Positions 44,802 through 52,252 are shown, counted from the first letter of the stretch. The stretch is DNA of 64,000 nt from RGIG7213 sp045545665 (GCA_045545665.1 JAZQBL010000046.1:1-64000); one strand, 5' to 3'. Notes: a model not told the origin generated them from the letters alone. Numbers and translations: made by a program.

Positions 44802-45259
44802 GTCCTTAACCTTTTAAAAAAATCGGAAAGAAGCAGAGATGCTTCTTTTTGCATTATACCGCCTATAACTACGGGGGTATGATTGAACGGATATCTGTTC
44901 AGATCGGCAACAGAGCCGAAGCCGCCTGCTTTAACGTCCGCCGTGCCGTAAAACACGTGTTCGATACGTGAATTTATCACAGCACCGGCGCACATCATAC
45001 ACGGCTCGACCGTGACGAACATGTCACATCCGCACAGTCTCCATCCGCCGAGCGCCTTGCACGCGCCGTCGATAGCCTTTATTTCGGCATGGTGCAGGGC
45101 GTTTTTTTCGCTTTCTCGGGTATTATGCCCTCTCGACACGATAACTCCGTTTTTAACTATGACAGCGCCTATCGGCACTTCGTTTTTTTCATATGCGAGC
45201 GACGCTTCTTTCAGAGCCTCACCCATGAAATAATTAACTTCTTCCAGCGTATAATTCAT
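44789..45259 (-). CDS. tadA: tRNA adenosine(34) deaminase
   Basis: Deaminates A34 to inosine in tRNA-Arg(ACG). From ATG 45259 (AAAGGA site) the protein has 156 residues with the zinc site HAE (residues 57-59) and PCMMC (residues 86-90), and the family helix IEHVFYGTADVKAGG. The longer frame to 45412 reads through a region without a start site. It lies downstream of the CPBP protease gene by 16 bases. Often next to dnaX in Clostridia, which is not here. Confidence 0.94.
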   Translation of the reverse strand: MNYTLEEVNYFMGEALKEASLAYEKNEVPIGAVIVKNGVIVSRGHNTRESEKNALHHAEIKAIDGACKALGGWRLCGCDMFVTVEPCMMCAGAVINSRIEHVFYGTADVKAGGFGSVADLNRYPFNHTPVVIGGIMQKEASLLLSDFFKRLRTQNS

Positions 45260-45275
45260 AAGAGCATCCTTTCGA

Positions 45276-46091
45276 TCAACGTGCGGTAAGACAGCCGACA
45301 AACAGGCAGACCGCAAAATAGACCAGTGACAGCGTCGAGCAATCGGGTAACTGCATTTTTTCTCTGAAATATCCGTTCTTATAAAGCACAATGGCAGAGA
45401 CAGCCGTTGCAATTAAAGTCGGGATCCATACGGCGAACGACAGCATCTGCGAATCGGGTAGCGGATGATACGAGAGAATAAATGCCGCGAGATTGTTTAA
45501 AAAATGCATCGTCACAGAAAATTTTATAGATGAGGTCTTTACGGTAAAATACCCGAAGATAAATCCGCACACGAGAGCGAACGGTATCTGCAAAAGATTC
45601 ATATGAAAAAAGCCGAACACGAGTGTGGAGAAAATGACCGCCTGCGTTTTTGAATACGGAAGCAAGTGACTTAGTATATATCTTCTGACCAAAAGCTCCT
45701 CAAGTATAGGAGGAAGCAGTACAAAATTGATAAACGACAATATAATAGCGGGTATTTCCGTATAAGTTGTTATGCCTGAGGGAACGTGCAATCCGAAAGT
45801 GACGAAAATGTGAGACAAGAAAATGGAAAAGGCATTTCCGAAATATATCACCCCTGCACAGAATACAACACAGGCGATCGGTTTTTTCGGGTACACATTT
45901 TCATCCTTGTAGACATTACATTTAAAAGTGAGAAAAAACGTAGGTGCACTCAAGCACACAGCATAGGTAAACAGCGACACGGCGGCGTGCAGAAGTTGAT
46001 TCTGCACGTTTGGCACGAACATCGACGTGATCATCTGGCAGGCAAGCAAAATGCAAAGAGAAAATATAACCGTTTCCTGTTTTCTGTACAT
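45276..46091 (-). CDS. CPBP-family intramembrane metalloprotease
   Basis: About 271 residues with seven or eight hydrophobic spans. The glutamic-type protease motifs are in order: EELLVRR (EExxxR) after PPILEE, FGFFHMN (FxxxH) and MHFLNN (HxxxN). Such CAAX/bacteriocin-processing enzymes (Abi family) cleave in the membrane or give bacteriocin immunity. ATG 46091 has AAGGGG eight bases upstream; an 85-codon extension upstream contains the promoter and is not likely. Cotranscribed with tadA. Confidence 0.88.
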   Translation of the reverse strand: MYRKQETVIFSLCILLACQMITSMFVPNVQNQLLHAAVSLFTYAVCLSAPTFFLTFKCNVYKDENVYPKKPIACVVFCAGVIYFGNAFSIFLSHIFVTFGLHVPSGITTYTEIPAIILSFINFVLLPPILEELLVRRYILSHLLPYSKTQAVIFSTLVFGFFHMNLLQIPFALVCGFIFGYFTVKTSSIKFSVTMHFLNNLAAFILSYHPLPDSQMLSFAVWIPTLIATAVSAIVLYKNGYFREKMQLPDCSTLSLVYFAVCLFVGCLTAR

Positions 46092-46122
46092 TTTATCACC
46101 CCTTCCGTCTTTCTGTTTCATC

Positions 46123-46151
46123 ATTGTACAGCAATAAACAAAAAAAATCAA
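46123..46151 (-). promoter_or_regulatory. Promoter of the CPBP-tadA unit
   Basis: TTGATT, 17 bases and TACAAT on the minus strand, 32 bases before the ATG. Confidence 0.55.
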
Positions 46152-46289
46152 CACTTGTTCACAAAAAGTAAAAAAACAAACACGGAAAATATGCAAAAAC
46201 AGCACTTTTTGTGCATCATACACAAGAGAAAGCAGATTTTTTTGTTTATATTCACGAGTCGAATATTGTAAAGTTAAACTTATAAGCAC

Positions 46290-46318
46290 TTGACTTGTTA
46301 AAAAAAATGGTGTAAAAT
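46290..46318 (+). promoter_or_regulatory. Promoter of the M23 peptidase gene
   Basis: TTGACT, 17 bases and TAAAAT, 53 bases before the ATG. Confidence 0.6.
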
Positions 46319-46370
46319 AATAGAAGCGTCCGAAAAATATCAGCAAAAAAATATTTAACGGAGAAATTTG

Positions 46371-47726
46371 ATGATAAATTTAAAAACCACTGCAAGACGG
46401 ATATGCAATTCAATAAAGAAAGACCCCGTCTCGGCGATAAAGGCGGCATCCGTTGCCGCATTATGCTGCGCAAGCTTTACTTATATGGCGTATATGTGCA
46501 CTTTCAGTTCCGTAACGGTTGCTTACGTTGACGGTGTGAAAATAGGTACAGTAAACGCAAGCGATGCTCCTGCAGCTGTGATGCAAGCATCAAACGACGC
46601 TTCACTGCTCACGTACCCACCCGTAGAGGCGCCCGAAATAACGTACGAGGTACGTCTTGAAAGAGATTCCGGTACGCTTTCTCAAAAAGAGATATACCAG
46701 AAGGTATACAGCATCGTCACAGACGGATACAAAGAAGTATACGGTCTGTTTATTGACGGAAGCTTTGCTTCGGCAAACGAAGACCGCACGGTCCTTGAAA
46801 ACGTCATAAACACGATAGAAGCGGAAATCAAGGACAAAAACGGAGAAGATGCGTCAGTAACCTCCCACCTTGAAATCAAGAAGATATACTGCAGCGGTGA
46901 GTACGTTCACAGCGAAAACAGAATACTTTCGTACCTTGCCGGCGGGCTTTCCTACACTGTGGATCTCGATACGGTGACTGACATATTCACGTATGAGGAA
47001 GATAACGACAAGTCGTTTGCGCCGAACATATCGGCAAACGGCGGTGCAAACATAAGCACGAGCGTTGACGCCCTCACGAACACGAAATACATAACGGTAA
47101 ACGAGCAGATCCCGTTCGATACAGTATACGAAGAGACCGACGAGTACTTCGAAGGTGCTTATATCAAAAAGAGCGACGGTATAAACGGCATCAGCGCCGT
47201 GACGTATGAAATAAGATACGAAAACGGAAAAGAAGTGTCGAGGGTCGCCGTTTCGTCCGAAACGGTGATGGAAGCCGTCGACAAAATCGTATATAAAGGT
47301 ATCAAGGAAAAGCCGAAGACCGCATCGACAGGACAGTTTATCTGGCCTCTCAACGACGGTGAATACATAATTTCAAGCCATTACGGTTACAGAGAGCTTT
47401 TGGGTGAGTCAAACTTCCACAAAGCGCTTGATCTTGCCGCTGACAAAGGCGTGCACGTGCATGCGGCTGACGGCGGAGAAGTCATCTTGGCAGACCTCAA
47501 CCACTCAAGATACGGCATACACGTAAAAATACTTCACGATGACGGAACGATAACGCTGTACGCGCATATGTCCGCATGTGACGTACAGGTAGGCGACAGA
47601 GTTTACCAGGGTCAGAAGATAGGTGAAGTCGGAAGCACGGGATTTTCCACGGGCGACCACCTTCACTTTGAAGTGAGAATAAACAATCAGCCTGTAGACC
47701 CTGAATTGTATCTGCCGAAAAAATGA
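46371..47726 (+). CDS. Secreted G5-M23 peptidoglycan endopeptidase
   Basis: A 451-residue cell-wall enzyme: N-terminal membrane anchor (about residues 24-42), a helical/strand region to about 225, a G5 domain (about 235-320, with NEQIPFDTVYEETDEYFEG and NGKEVSRVAVS) and a C-terminal M23 domain with zinc ligands in HKALDLAA (HxxxD) and HLHFEV (HxH), plus the LYAHMS motif. The peptidase core looks intact, so cleavage of stem-peptide cross-bridges is expected. ATG 46371 with GGAG seven bases upstream. G5-M23 proteins resemble SpoIIQ-like and YycH-linked hydrolases; the exact role is unknown. Confidence 0.9.
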   Translation: MINLKTTARRICNSIKKDPVSAIKAASVAALCCASFTYMAYMCTFSSVTVAYVDGVKIGTVNASDAPAAVMQASNDASLLTYPPVEAPEITYEVRLERDSGTLSQKEIYQKVYSIVTDGYKEVYGLFIDGSFASANEDRTVLENVINTIEAEIKDKNGEDASVTSHLEIKKIYCSGEYVHSENRILSYLAGGLSYTVDLDTVTDIFTYEEDNDKSFAPNISANGGANISTSVDALTNTKYITVNEQIPFDTVYEETDEYFEGAYIKKSDGINGISAVTYEIRYENGKEVSRVAVSSETVMEAVDKIVYKGIKEKPKTASTGQFIWPLNDGEYIISSHYGYRELLGESNFHKALDLAADKGVHVHAADGGEVILADLNHSRYGIHVKILHDDGTITLYAHMSACDVQVGDRVYQGQKIGEVGSTGFSTGDHLHFEVRINNQPVDPELYLPKK

Positions 47727-47730
47727 AAAT

Positions 47731-47763
47731 AAACTTCGCAAAGAACGCATCTTTGCGAAGTTT
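47731..47763 (+). terminator. Terminator after the M23 gene
   Basis: Perfect 13-bp stem AAACTTCGCAAAG / CTTTGCGAAGTTT followed by TT AATTT. Confidence 0.85.
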
Positions 47764-47777
47764 TTAATTTAAAATTT

Positions 47778-47801
47778 AAAGGTTCTCTTTCGAGAACCTT
47801 T
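47778..47801 (-). terminator. Terminator after the SCIFF maturase gene
   Basis: Perfect 10-bp stem AAAGGTTCTC / GAGAACCTTT with a TTTC loop (GAAA on the minus strand), T-rich on both sides. It lies just past the maturase stop. Confidence 0.8.
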
Positions 47802-47804
47802 ATT

Positions 47805-49163
47805 TTATTCGTTTGTATCGGCAAGTGCCGCCTTTATGGCAATTGCACATTCAACACGTTTTTTCTCAAGGTCGCACGCTATTTCGTACGGTTCTTTTAT
47901 ATCCTTGTGGAAATTATAGTTGTTTGCACAGCATCCGCCGCCGCAGAAATATCTTGCCCAGCATTCCTTACATTTTTCGTTCGTAAGGATGTTGCACTGT
48001 GCAAATTCAGACGCTATTTCACCGTTGAATGTATCATCAAATATGTTACCGAGCTTCATTTCCGTATGTTCAACGAACTGATGGCACGGGTAAATATCGC
48101 CCTTCGGAGTTACTGCGACGTATTCAGCACCGCATCCGCAGCCCTTCGTGCGCTTATAAACGCACGGACCTGCATCGAGGTCGATCATAAAGTGGAAGAA
48201 GGTGAAGCCTCTGCCTTCCTTTTCTCTCTTTATCATTTCCTCGGCAAGCTTGTCGTATTCGGCATATATCGTGGGAAGATCCTCACGGCGTATGGCAAAT
48301 TCACTTTCGTCGGGTAAAACGACAGGCTCAACGGATATGTTTGCAAAGCCTTCATCGGCAAGGCAAAGCACGTCGTTTACGAAATCGAGGTTGTGTCTTG
48401 TATACGTGCCTCGTACGTACCAGTCCATCGTTCTGTCCTTCGTCAGCTTTTTGTAAAGCGGAAGGATCTTATCGTACGATCCCTTTCCGTTTGCAAGCGG
48501 ACGCATATAGTCGTTTATTTCACGGCGTCCGTCGATGGAAAGCACGGCGTTTGACATATGCTCGTTGATGAACGCTATGGATTCATCGTCAAGCAGAACA
48601 CCGTTTGTCGTTATCGTAAAACGGATATTCTTGCCGTATTCTTTTTCTTTTTCACGGCCGTACGCAACGAGCTTTTTGACAACGTCAAAGTTCATAAGCG
48701 GTTCACCGCCGAAAAAGTCAAGTTCAAGATTTTTTATTCCCTTTGATTTTTCCAAAAGGAAGTCAATGGCACGGCATCCGCACTCGTAGCTCATAAGTCC
48801 GCGCGCTCTTTTGTAGTCGCCGCCGTCTGCAAAGCAATATTTGCATCTCATATTGCAGTCATGCGAAATGTGGAGGCACATCGACTTTATGGGCGACACA
48901 CCGGGTGTATATTTAAGCGGTTTTGTTATAACGGGCTGTGAAAAAAGCGTGCCGTCTTCGACAAGGCTTGAAAGCTCGCCGTACGCTTCGTTTATTTCTT
49001 CCCTGGAAAAGCCTTCTATATCGGGTATTTTATCCGCATTTTCAGGCAGAGCATCGGGGAATTTTTCAAGGATGGCATACGCAAGATCGCTTAAAATATG
49101 GACAGCGCCGGATTCGCTGTCCAATGCCAATTTGTAACCGCTTTGGCTGAAAATATGTACCAT
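47805..49163 (-). CDS. scfB: Thioether cross-link-forming SCIFF peptide maturase (radical SAM/SPASM)
   Basis: A 452-residue radical SAM enzyme that makes a thioether bond in the SCIFF peptide next to it. N-terminal peptide-binding (RRE-like) region to about 85, the 4Fe-4S motif CNMRCKYC at residues 103-110, EPLMNFD, then a SPASM/twitch domain with CGCGAEYVAVTPKGDIYPCHQF and the closing CxxCxxxYxCGGGCC block (CKECWARYFCGGGCC). These Cys sites fit auxiliary Fe-S clusters. The ATG shares one base with the SCIFF stop (TAATG), so synthesis is coupled. Known chemistry in the family: Cys-to-Thr thioether (ranthipeptide). Confidence 0.95.
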   Translation of the reverse strand: MVHIFSQSGYKLALDSESGAVHILSDLAYAILEKFPDALPENADKIPDIEGFSREEINEAYGELSSLVEDGTLFSQPVITKPLKYTPGVSPIKSMCLHISHDCNMRCKYCFADGGDYKRARGLMSYECGCRAIDFLLEKSKGIKNLELDFFGGEPLMNFDVVKKLVAYGREKEKEYGKNIRFTITTNGVLLDDESIAFINEHMSNAVLSIDGRREINDYMRPLANGKGSYDKILPLYKKLTKDRTMDWYVRGTYTRHNLDFVNDVLCLADEGFANISVEPVVLPDESEFAIRREDLPTIYAEYDKLAEEMIKREKEGRGFTFFHFMIDLDAGPCVYKRTKGCGCGAEYVAVTPKGDIYPCHQFVEHTEMKLGNIFDDTFNGEIASEFAQCNILTNEKCKECWARYFCGGGCCANNYNFHKDIKEPYEIACDLEKKRVECAIAIKAALADTNE

Positions 49164-49321
49164 TATTTGTTTTCGGTCTTGTTCTTATTTTCGCACTTCT
49201 GGTTAGCAACCGTGCAAGATGTTTTGCAAGCGGACTGGCAAGAAGCTTGGCATTCGCCGCAGCCTGCGCCGGAAGCGTTTTTAGCATATGTAGTTTTGTT
49301 AAGTGTTTTTACGTTTTTCAT
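49163..49321 (-). CDS. scfA: SCIFF precursor peptide (six cysteines in forty-five)
   Basis: A 52-residue peptide: MKNVKTLNKTTYAKNASGAG, then CGECQASCQSACKTSC, then TVANQKCENKNKTENK. Six cysteines are at residues 21, 24, 28, 32, 36 and 43, and the block CxxCxxxCxxxCxxxC followed by TVANQ.CEN is the SCIFF hallmark. Stop overlaps the maturase ATG. Upstream is an A-rich leader with no strong Shine-Dalgarno (ATTTATTAAAATG), though GGATTT is present. Product is a cross-linked peptide of unknown role found in nearly all Clostridia. Confidence 0.95.
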   Translation of the reverse strand: MKNVKTLNKTTYAKNASGAGCGECQASCQSACKTSCTVANQKCENKNKTENK

Positions 49322-49342
49322 TTTAATAAATCCTTTCGGTTT

Positions 49343-49789
49343 TTATTTATTGTAACCGTCAAAGCGGACGGTCTTTTTCTTTTTTATTCCCGACGGAGCT
49401 CCGTTTGCGCTTCTTTTACCCGTACAGCCGAAGCATGCGGCTGTGACCGACAGCAGGATCGCTATAAAAGGAAAGATAAGATCGACACCGTCATCAAAGC
49501 CGCCGACAGTTGATGACAGCAAAATTATTGAAAGATCATACAAAACTCCCGATACCGTACCGCACAAAAAGCCGCATCTTTCGGTTTTTCTTCCGCAGAT
49601 AAAGCCGCATATTGCGCCACCTGCCAAAAACACACATCTGCCAAGCGGCAAAAAGCTTCTCGGATGTTCCGCCGTCATAGCCAATCCGGTACACAAGAGT
49701 ATGGCGCAGGCGCACACAAGAAGTGTAATACCGAGCGAGATTATGCTGTTTTTGAGGATATCGGGCAATGCACTGTTGGATTCTTTCAT
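49343..49789 (-). CDS. TIGR04086-type membrane protein
   Basis: About 148 residues with four hydrophobic spans (about 14-36, 46-64, 70-92, 98-118) and a basic tail KKKKTVRFDGYNK. It has the family shape and position of the membrane protein commonly found between yajC and the SCIFF gene in Clostridia. GGAGG lies six bases before ATG 49789; a GTG two codons earlier is less well placed. It starts 57 bases past yajC. Function unknown, possibly linked to SCIFF export or Sec by position only. Confidence 0.8.
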   Translation of the reverse strand: MKESNSALPDILKNSIISLGITLLVCACAILLCTGLAMTAEHPRSFLPLGRCVFLAGGAICGFICGRKTERCGFLCGTVSGVLYDLSIILLSSTVGGFDDGVDLIFPFIAILLSVTAACFGCTGKRSANGAPSGIKKKKTVRFDGYNK

Positions 49790-49845
49790 TTTCACCCTCC
49801 GAATATTTTTATTTAAAGCATATTCGGAAGACGCTGGTTTTATGA

Positions 49846-50157
49846 TTATTTTTCGGACGCCTTTACGTCAACACATTTGATAGAACCCTTGAGTATACGG
49901 ATTCTCGTTCTGTCACGTGAGGATTCGATAAGGACAGTTTCGTCCTTTATGCTTACGATCTCGCCGATAATGCCGCCGATAGTTGTAATTTCGTCGCCTA
50001 CGGAGAGTTCTTCAAGCATTTTGGAAATTTCTTTTTCCTGCTTCTTCTGAGGACGGAGAACGAGGAAATAGAACATAACGATCATCGCAACGATGAGGAT
50101 TATCGACATAAGTCCCGAACCGCCCGCGGGTGTGCTTGTGAGAAAATTGCTTATCAT
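49846..50157 (-). CDS. yajC: YajC, Sec accessory membrane protein
   Basis: A 103-residue protein with one membrane span (about 15-34, SIILIVAMIVMFYFLVLRP), the RPQKKQEKE junction and the soluble domain LSVGDEITTIGGIIGEIVSI, all typical of YajC, the partner of SecDF. ATG 50157 has GGAG nine bases upstream. It is the first gene of yajC-TIGR04086-scfA-scfB. Confidence 0.95.
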   Translation of the reverse strand: MISNFLTSTPAGGSGLMSIILIVAMIVMFYFLVLRPQKKQEKEISKMLEELSVGDEITTIGGIIGEIVSIKDETVLIESSRDRTRIRILKGSIKCVDVKASEK

Positions 50158-50195
50158 AAATATAAACTCCAATTTCGTACTGTAATAGCTTTCTT

Positions 50196-50224
50196 ATTAT
50201 ACAATATAATTGCCGTCTTTGCAA
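50196..50224 (-). promoter_or_regulatory. Promoter of the yajC-SCIFF operon
   Basis: TTGCAA, 17 bases and TATAAT on the minus strand, 39 bases before the yajC ATG. Confidence 0.7.
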
Positions 50225-50355
50225 CGGATAGAAATAAAAAATAATGAATAAACTGTAAATTTAGTTTTTTACCGACAATACGAAATATCTTTCACTGTTT
50301 TGAACGCACACGCAAAAGGTTACAAAACAAGTTTGTAAATTATTTTAAAAGCGTC

Positions 50356-50384
50356 TTGACAAAAAAACAAAACTGTGTTAAACT
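50356..50384 (+). promoter_or_regulatory. Promoter, probably the original tRNA-Pro promoter
   Basis: TTGACA, 17 bases and TAAACT. A start near 50391 would place the first tRNA-like base (50404) about 13 bases downstream, the normal layout for a tRNA gene. What follows directly is only a truncated tRNA copy; the intact gene lies 408 bases further on. Confidence 0.7.
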
Positions 50385-50403
50385 ACTACTTGCGTTAATA
50401 TTT

Positions 50404-50811
50404 CGGGGTCCCCTCAGTTTGGGGAAAAACGCCTTGCGCCGCCGGGGCGGATGAAGCAAGGGGTTTTGAGTGGCAGCAACCCGGCGATTGACGAGCGAGT
50501 TTGCGAGTGACGGCAGAGCCGTTGGTTGCGACGGGGAGAGCGCGTAAGCGTTCGCAAAGCAAACAAAAACAAAATTGGCAAAATAAATCTTTTAAATTTA
50601 ATATTTCGGGGTGTGGCTCAGTTTGGGGAAAAACACCTTGCGCCGCCGGTGGCGGATGAAGCAAGGAGTTTTGAGTGGCAGCAACCCGGCGATTGACGAG
50701 CGAGTTTGTGAGCGACGGCAGAGCCGTTGGTTGCAACGGGGAGAGTGCGTAAGCGTTCGCAAAGCAAGAAAAAATAAAATTAGCAAAACAGTTCTTTAAA
50801 ATTATATATTC
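50404..50811 (+). repeat. Two tandem 204-bp units, each opening with the 5' end of tRNA-Pro
   Basis: Units 50404-50606 (203 bp) and 50607-50811 (205 bp) are close copies. Unit 2 begins with CGGGGTGTGGCTCAGTTTGG, identical to the first 20 bases of the intact tRNA-Pro; unit 1 has a changed D-arm (GTCCCC). After TTTGG both continue with GGAAAAAC, a stem CCTTGC...GCAAGG enclosing CCGCC/GGCGG, a segment with GCAACC/GGTTGC and CGGCAGAGCCG, and an A+T-rich end that leads to the next CGGGG. Long reading frames across this block on the minus strand are artefacts of it. Confidence 0.85.
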
Positions 50812-50888
50812 CGGGGTGTGGCTCAGTTTGGTAGAGCGCTTGGTTCGGGACCAAGAGGTCGCGTGTTCGAATCCCGTCACTCCGACCA
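50812..50888 (+). tRNA. tRNA-Pro (anticodon CGG)
   Basis: Complete cloverleaf of 77 bases with CCA encoded. Acceptor stem CGGGGTG / CACTCCG (one G.U), D arm GCTC..GAGC, anticodon stem CTTGG / CCAAG with loop TTCGGGA, so anticodon CGG reading CCG, and T arm with GTTCGAATC. There is no consensus promoter directly upstream; see the promoter at 50356. Confidence 0.97.
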
Positions 50889-50933
50889 TGTAAAAGACCA
50901 CATTTGTCTACAGGACAAATGTGGTCTTTTACA
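50889..50933 (+). terminator. Perfect 20-bp stem-loop after tRNA-Pro
   Basis: TGTAAAAGACCACATTTGTC and its exact complement around a TACAG loop begin on the base after the CCA. There is no T run after the stem, so it may act as a terminator or a 3' processing/stability structure. Confidence 0.7.
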
Positions 50934-50935
50934 AT

Positions 50936-51100
50936 GATATCCGTTCCCTATGGTCACGGATTATATAGCTGATGCTATGATATCTGCTTCGCAGATGATA
51001 TACGCTTCGCGTATGAAGGAACGGATATTATATCATATTTGCAAAGCAAATATATCATACGGCATAGCCGTATATCATATCGCGCTAGCGATATATCATT
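50936..51100. repeat. Array of six short hairpins separated by a constant ATATCAT/GAT spacer
   Basis: Stems in order: ATAGC-tgat-GCTAT (50965), ATCTGC-ttc-GCAGAT (50982), ATACGC-ttc-GCGTAT (51000), ATTTGC-aaa-GCAAAT (51037), ACGGC-ata-GCCGT (51059) and ATCGC-gcta-GCGAT (51079). Stem sequences differ but each pairs perfectly, and the spacer is nearly constant. The first three are enclosed by ATATCCGTTCC (50938) and GGAACGGATAT (51018), an 11-bp outer pair. No coding potential. Confidence 0.85.
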
Positions 51101-51200
51101 GAAAAACGTGGAACGTGATGCACTCCTTTGGGTATGAATCACTTATCACAGGCTTCACTTATCAATTCAAATAAGAAATATGAGACTAAAAATATATTGA

Positions 51201-51240
51201 ACAAAGAATCCTTTCTCTGATTAGAGAAAGGATTCTTTGT
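51201..51240. terminator. Strong 18-bp stem-loop terminator
   Basis: ACAAAGAATCCTTTCTCT / AGAGAAAGGATTCTTTGT with a GATT loop, followed on the plus strand by TTTT. It can end the tRNA-side transcript and also the minus-strand lipoprotein gene. Confidence 0.8.
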
Positions 51241-51306
51241 TTTCGGCGTGTATAGATTTCGTTGTTAAAATTTGATATTAGCTAAATTTGATAACAATAA
51301 TACTTA

Positions 51307-51747
51307 TTACAAATCAAAATATAATATATACCATTTCTCATCGATCATCACAAGACAAATTTCCAAACATGAATCATTATCCATACTAATTTCAATTGCT
51401 TTATCAAATTCGATAATGTGATTGGTTTCTTCAAAAATCCAATCTTGCAATTTTTTCAAATCGCTTGCAGTCTCATGAATATCGTATCTTTCGATTTTAT
51501 TTTCCAGTGGCAAATCTTCATCTTCAAAATCAGAAAATGGTTGTATGATATTTTCGTTATTCCATTTGTTTCCAAAACCCTCGTAAATAAAATCAGATAA
51601 TTTCTTTTCGTTGCCTTTATTAAAGGCTTCACAACAAACATCCAAAACATCGTTATATGTTAAATTTTTAGTGATTGATTTCCTCCCGCAAGATGCTAAT
51701 GTTATTGTAATCATCACTATGCAGAATATGGATATTGCTTTTTTCAT
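51307..51747 (-). CDS. Small lipoprotein of unknown function, A+T-rich region
   Basis: A 146-residue protein with signal peptide MKKAISIFCIVMITITLASC and lipobox LASC (Cys20). The mature part is acidic (DFEDEDLPLENK) with two parts: a helix-rich start (YNDVLDVCCEAFNKGNEKKLSDFI) and a strand-rich end (SCLEICLVMIDEKWYILYFDL) like small DUF/SnoaL-shaped folds. Codon use is richer in A/T than in the housekeeping neighbours. GGAGG precedes the ATG and directly follows the T run of a hairpin at 51771-51794, so expression may depend on readthrough. I do not recognise the family. Confidence 0.75.
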   Translation of the reverse strand: MKKAISIFCIVMITITLASCGRKSITKNLTYNDVLDVCCEAFNKGNEKKLSDFIYEGFGNKWNNENIIQPFSDFEDEDLPLENKIERYDIHETASDLKKLQDWIFEETNHIIEFDKAIEISMDNDSCLEICLVMIDEKWYILYFDL

Positions 51748-51770
51748 TCAATTTTACCTCCAAAATAAAA

Positions 51771-51794
51771 GTGCGTCAACCGAAGTCAACGCAC
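51771..51794 (-). terminator. UUCG-tetraloop terminator ahead of the lipoprotein gene
   Basis: Minus-strand GTGCGTTGAC-TTCG-GTTGACGCAC followed by TTTTATTTT. The stem is closed by C(UUCG)G, an extra-stable loop. The lipoprotein Shine-Dalgarno starts just after the T run. Confidence 0.85.
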
Positions 51795-51974
51795 CGAAAA
51801 ACGCAGACTCCAATTGTCGCCAAACAATCTATTCGAAGCATAGGTGGACCTACACAATCAAACGGGAGCTGCATTTTTACCAAAATGAGTTCGCTTAATT
51901 GTGTAACCAAAAAAGGTATAGTATCCCTCAAAAGAAAATACACCTATAACTACGAATATTCAGATTGTTTGGCG
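51795..51974 (-). ncRNA. Candidate rod-shaped structured RNA
   Basis: On the minus strand, bases 51974-51818 fold as a long rod: CGCCAAACAATCT / AGATTGTTTGGCG (13 bp), ATTCG/CGAAT, ATAGGTG/CACCTAT (7 bp), then TACACAAT/ATTGTGTA and a tip CATTTT-tacc-AAAATG. A promoter (52003-52008 and 51980-51985) would start transcription within a base or two of 51974, and the TTCG terminator ends it. It may be a free-standing RNA of about 200 bases or a cis leader of the lipoprotein gene. 6S-like RNA or a MITE with inverted ends are alternatives. Confidence 0.5.
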
Positions 51975-51979
51975 TTCAC

Positions 51980-52008
51980 ATTGTATCATTTATTTTCCCT
52001 CTTTGTAA
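51980..52008 (-). promoter_or_regulatory. Promoter of the candidate RNA and lipoprotein gene
   Basis: TTACAA, 17 bases and TACAAT on the minus strand. An inverted pair GTTCACAT (51974-51981) and ATGTGAAC flanks it about 50 bases apart. Confidence 0.55.
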
Positions 52009-52205
52009 GTCTGTTATGAAAATTTTATGTGAACATCTACACCAAATCAAAGATTTTTCCATTTTCATTATTCAATAATCATCATTCATTAAACAAAATT
52101 CAAGGTTAGCTAAAATTCGGAAGTTTTCCAAAATCACCTCTTTTTCGACAGTATCCATTCGTCACAAAACGAGATATACTGTAATGGTGCTTCACCAAAA
52201 TCTAA

Positions 52206-52245
52206 AAAGGAGGGGCTCAAATTTCTTAATTTGAGTCCCTCCTTT
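52206..52245 (-). terminator. Terminator after the DegV gene
   Basis: Stem AAAGGAGGG-CTCAAATT / AATTTGAG-CCCTCCTTT with one mismatch, followed on the minus strand by TTAGATTTT. The 52010-52205 stretch to its left holds no gene that I can see. Confidence 0.85.
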
Positions 52246-52252
52246 GTCGCCT

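Noticed and set aside
50395..50901. A 168-codon minus-strand frame with a GVTGFEHATSWSRTKRSTKLSHTPEY start
   Set aside because: This is the reverse reading of the tRNA-Pro and its 5'-end copies; proteins of this wording are a known artefact of tRNA genes.
50936..51100. CRISPR array
   Set aside because: The repeating spacer is only about 7 bases, the units are self-paired hairpins, and no cas gene is near.
51611..52019. Two plus-strand frames of 94-95 codons over the candidate RNA
   Set aside because: They cross the inverted stems and the lipoprotein 5' end and have no ribosome site; structure explains the sequence better.
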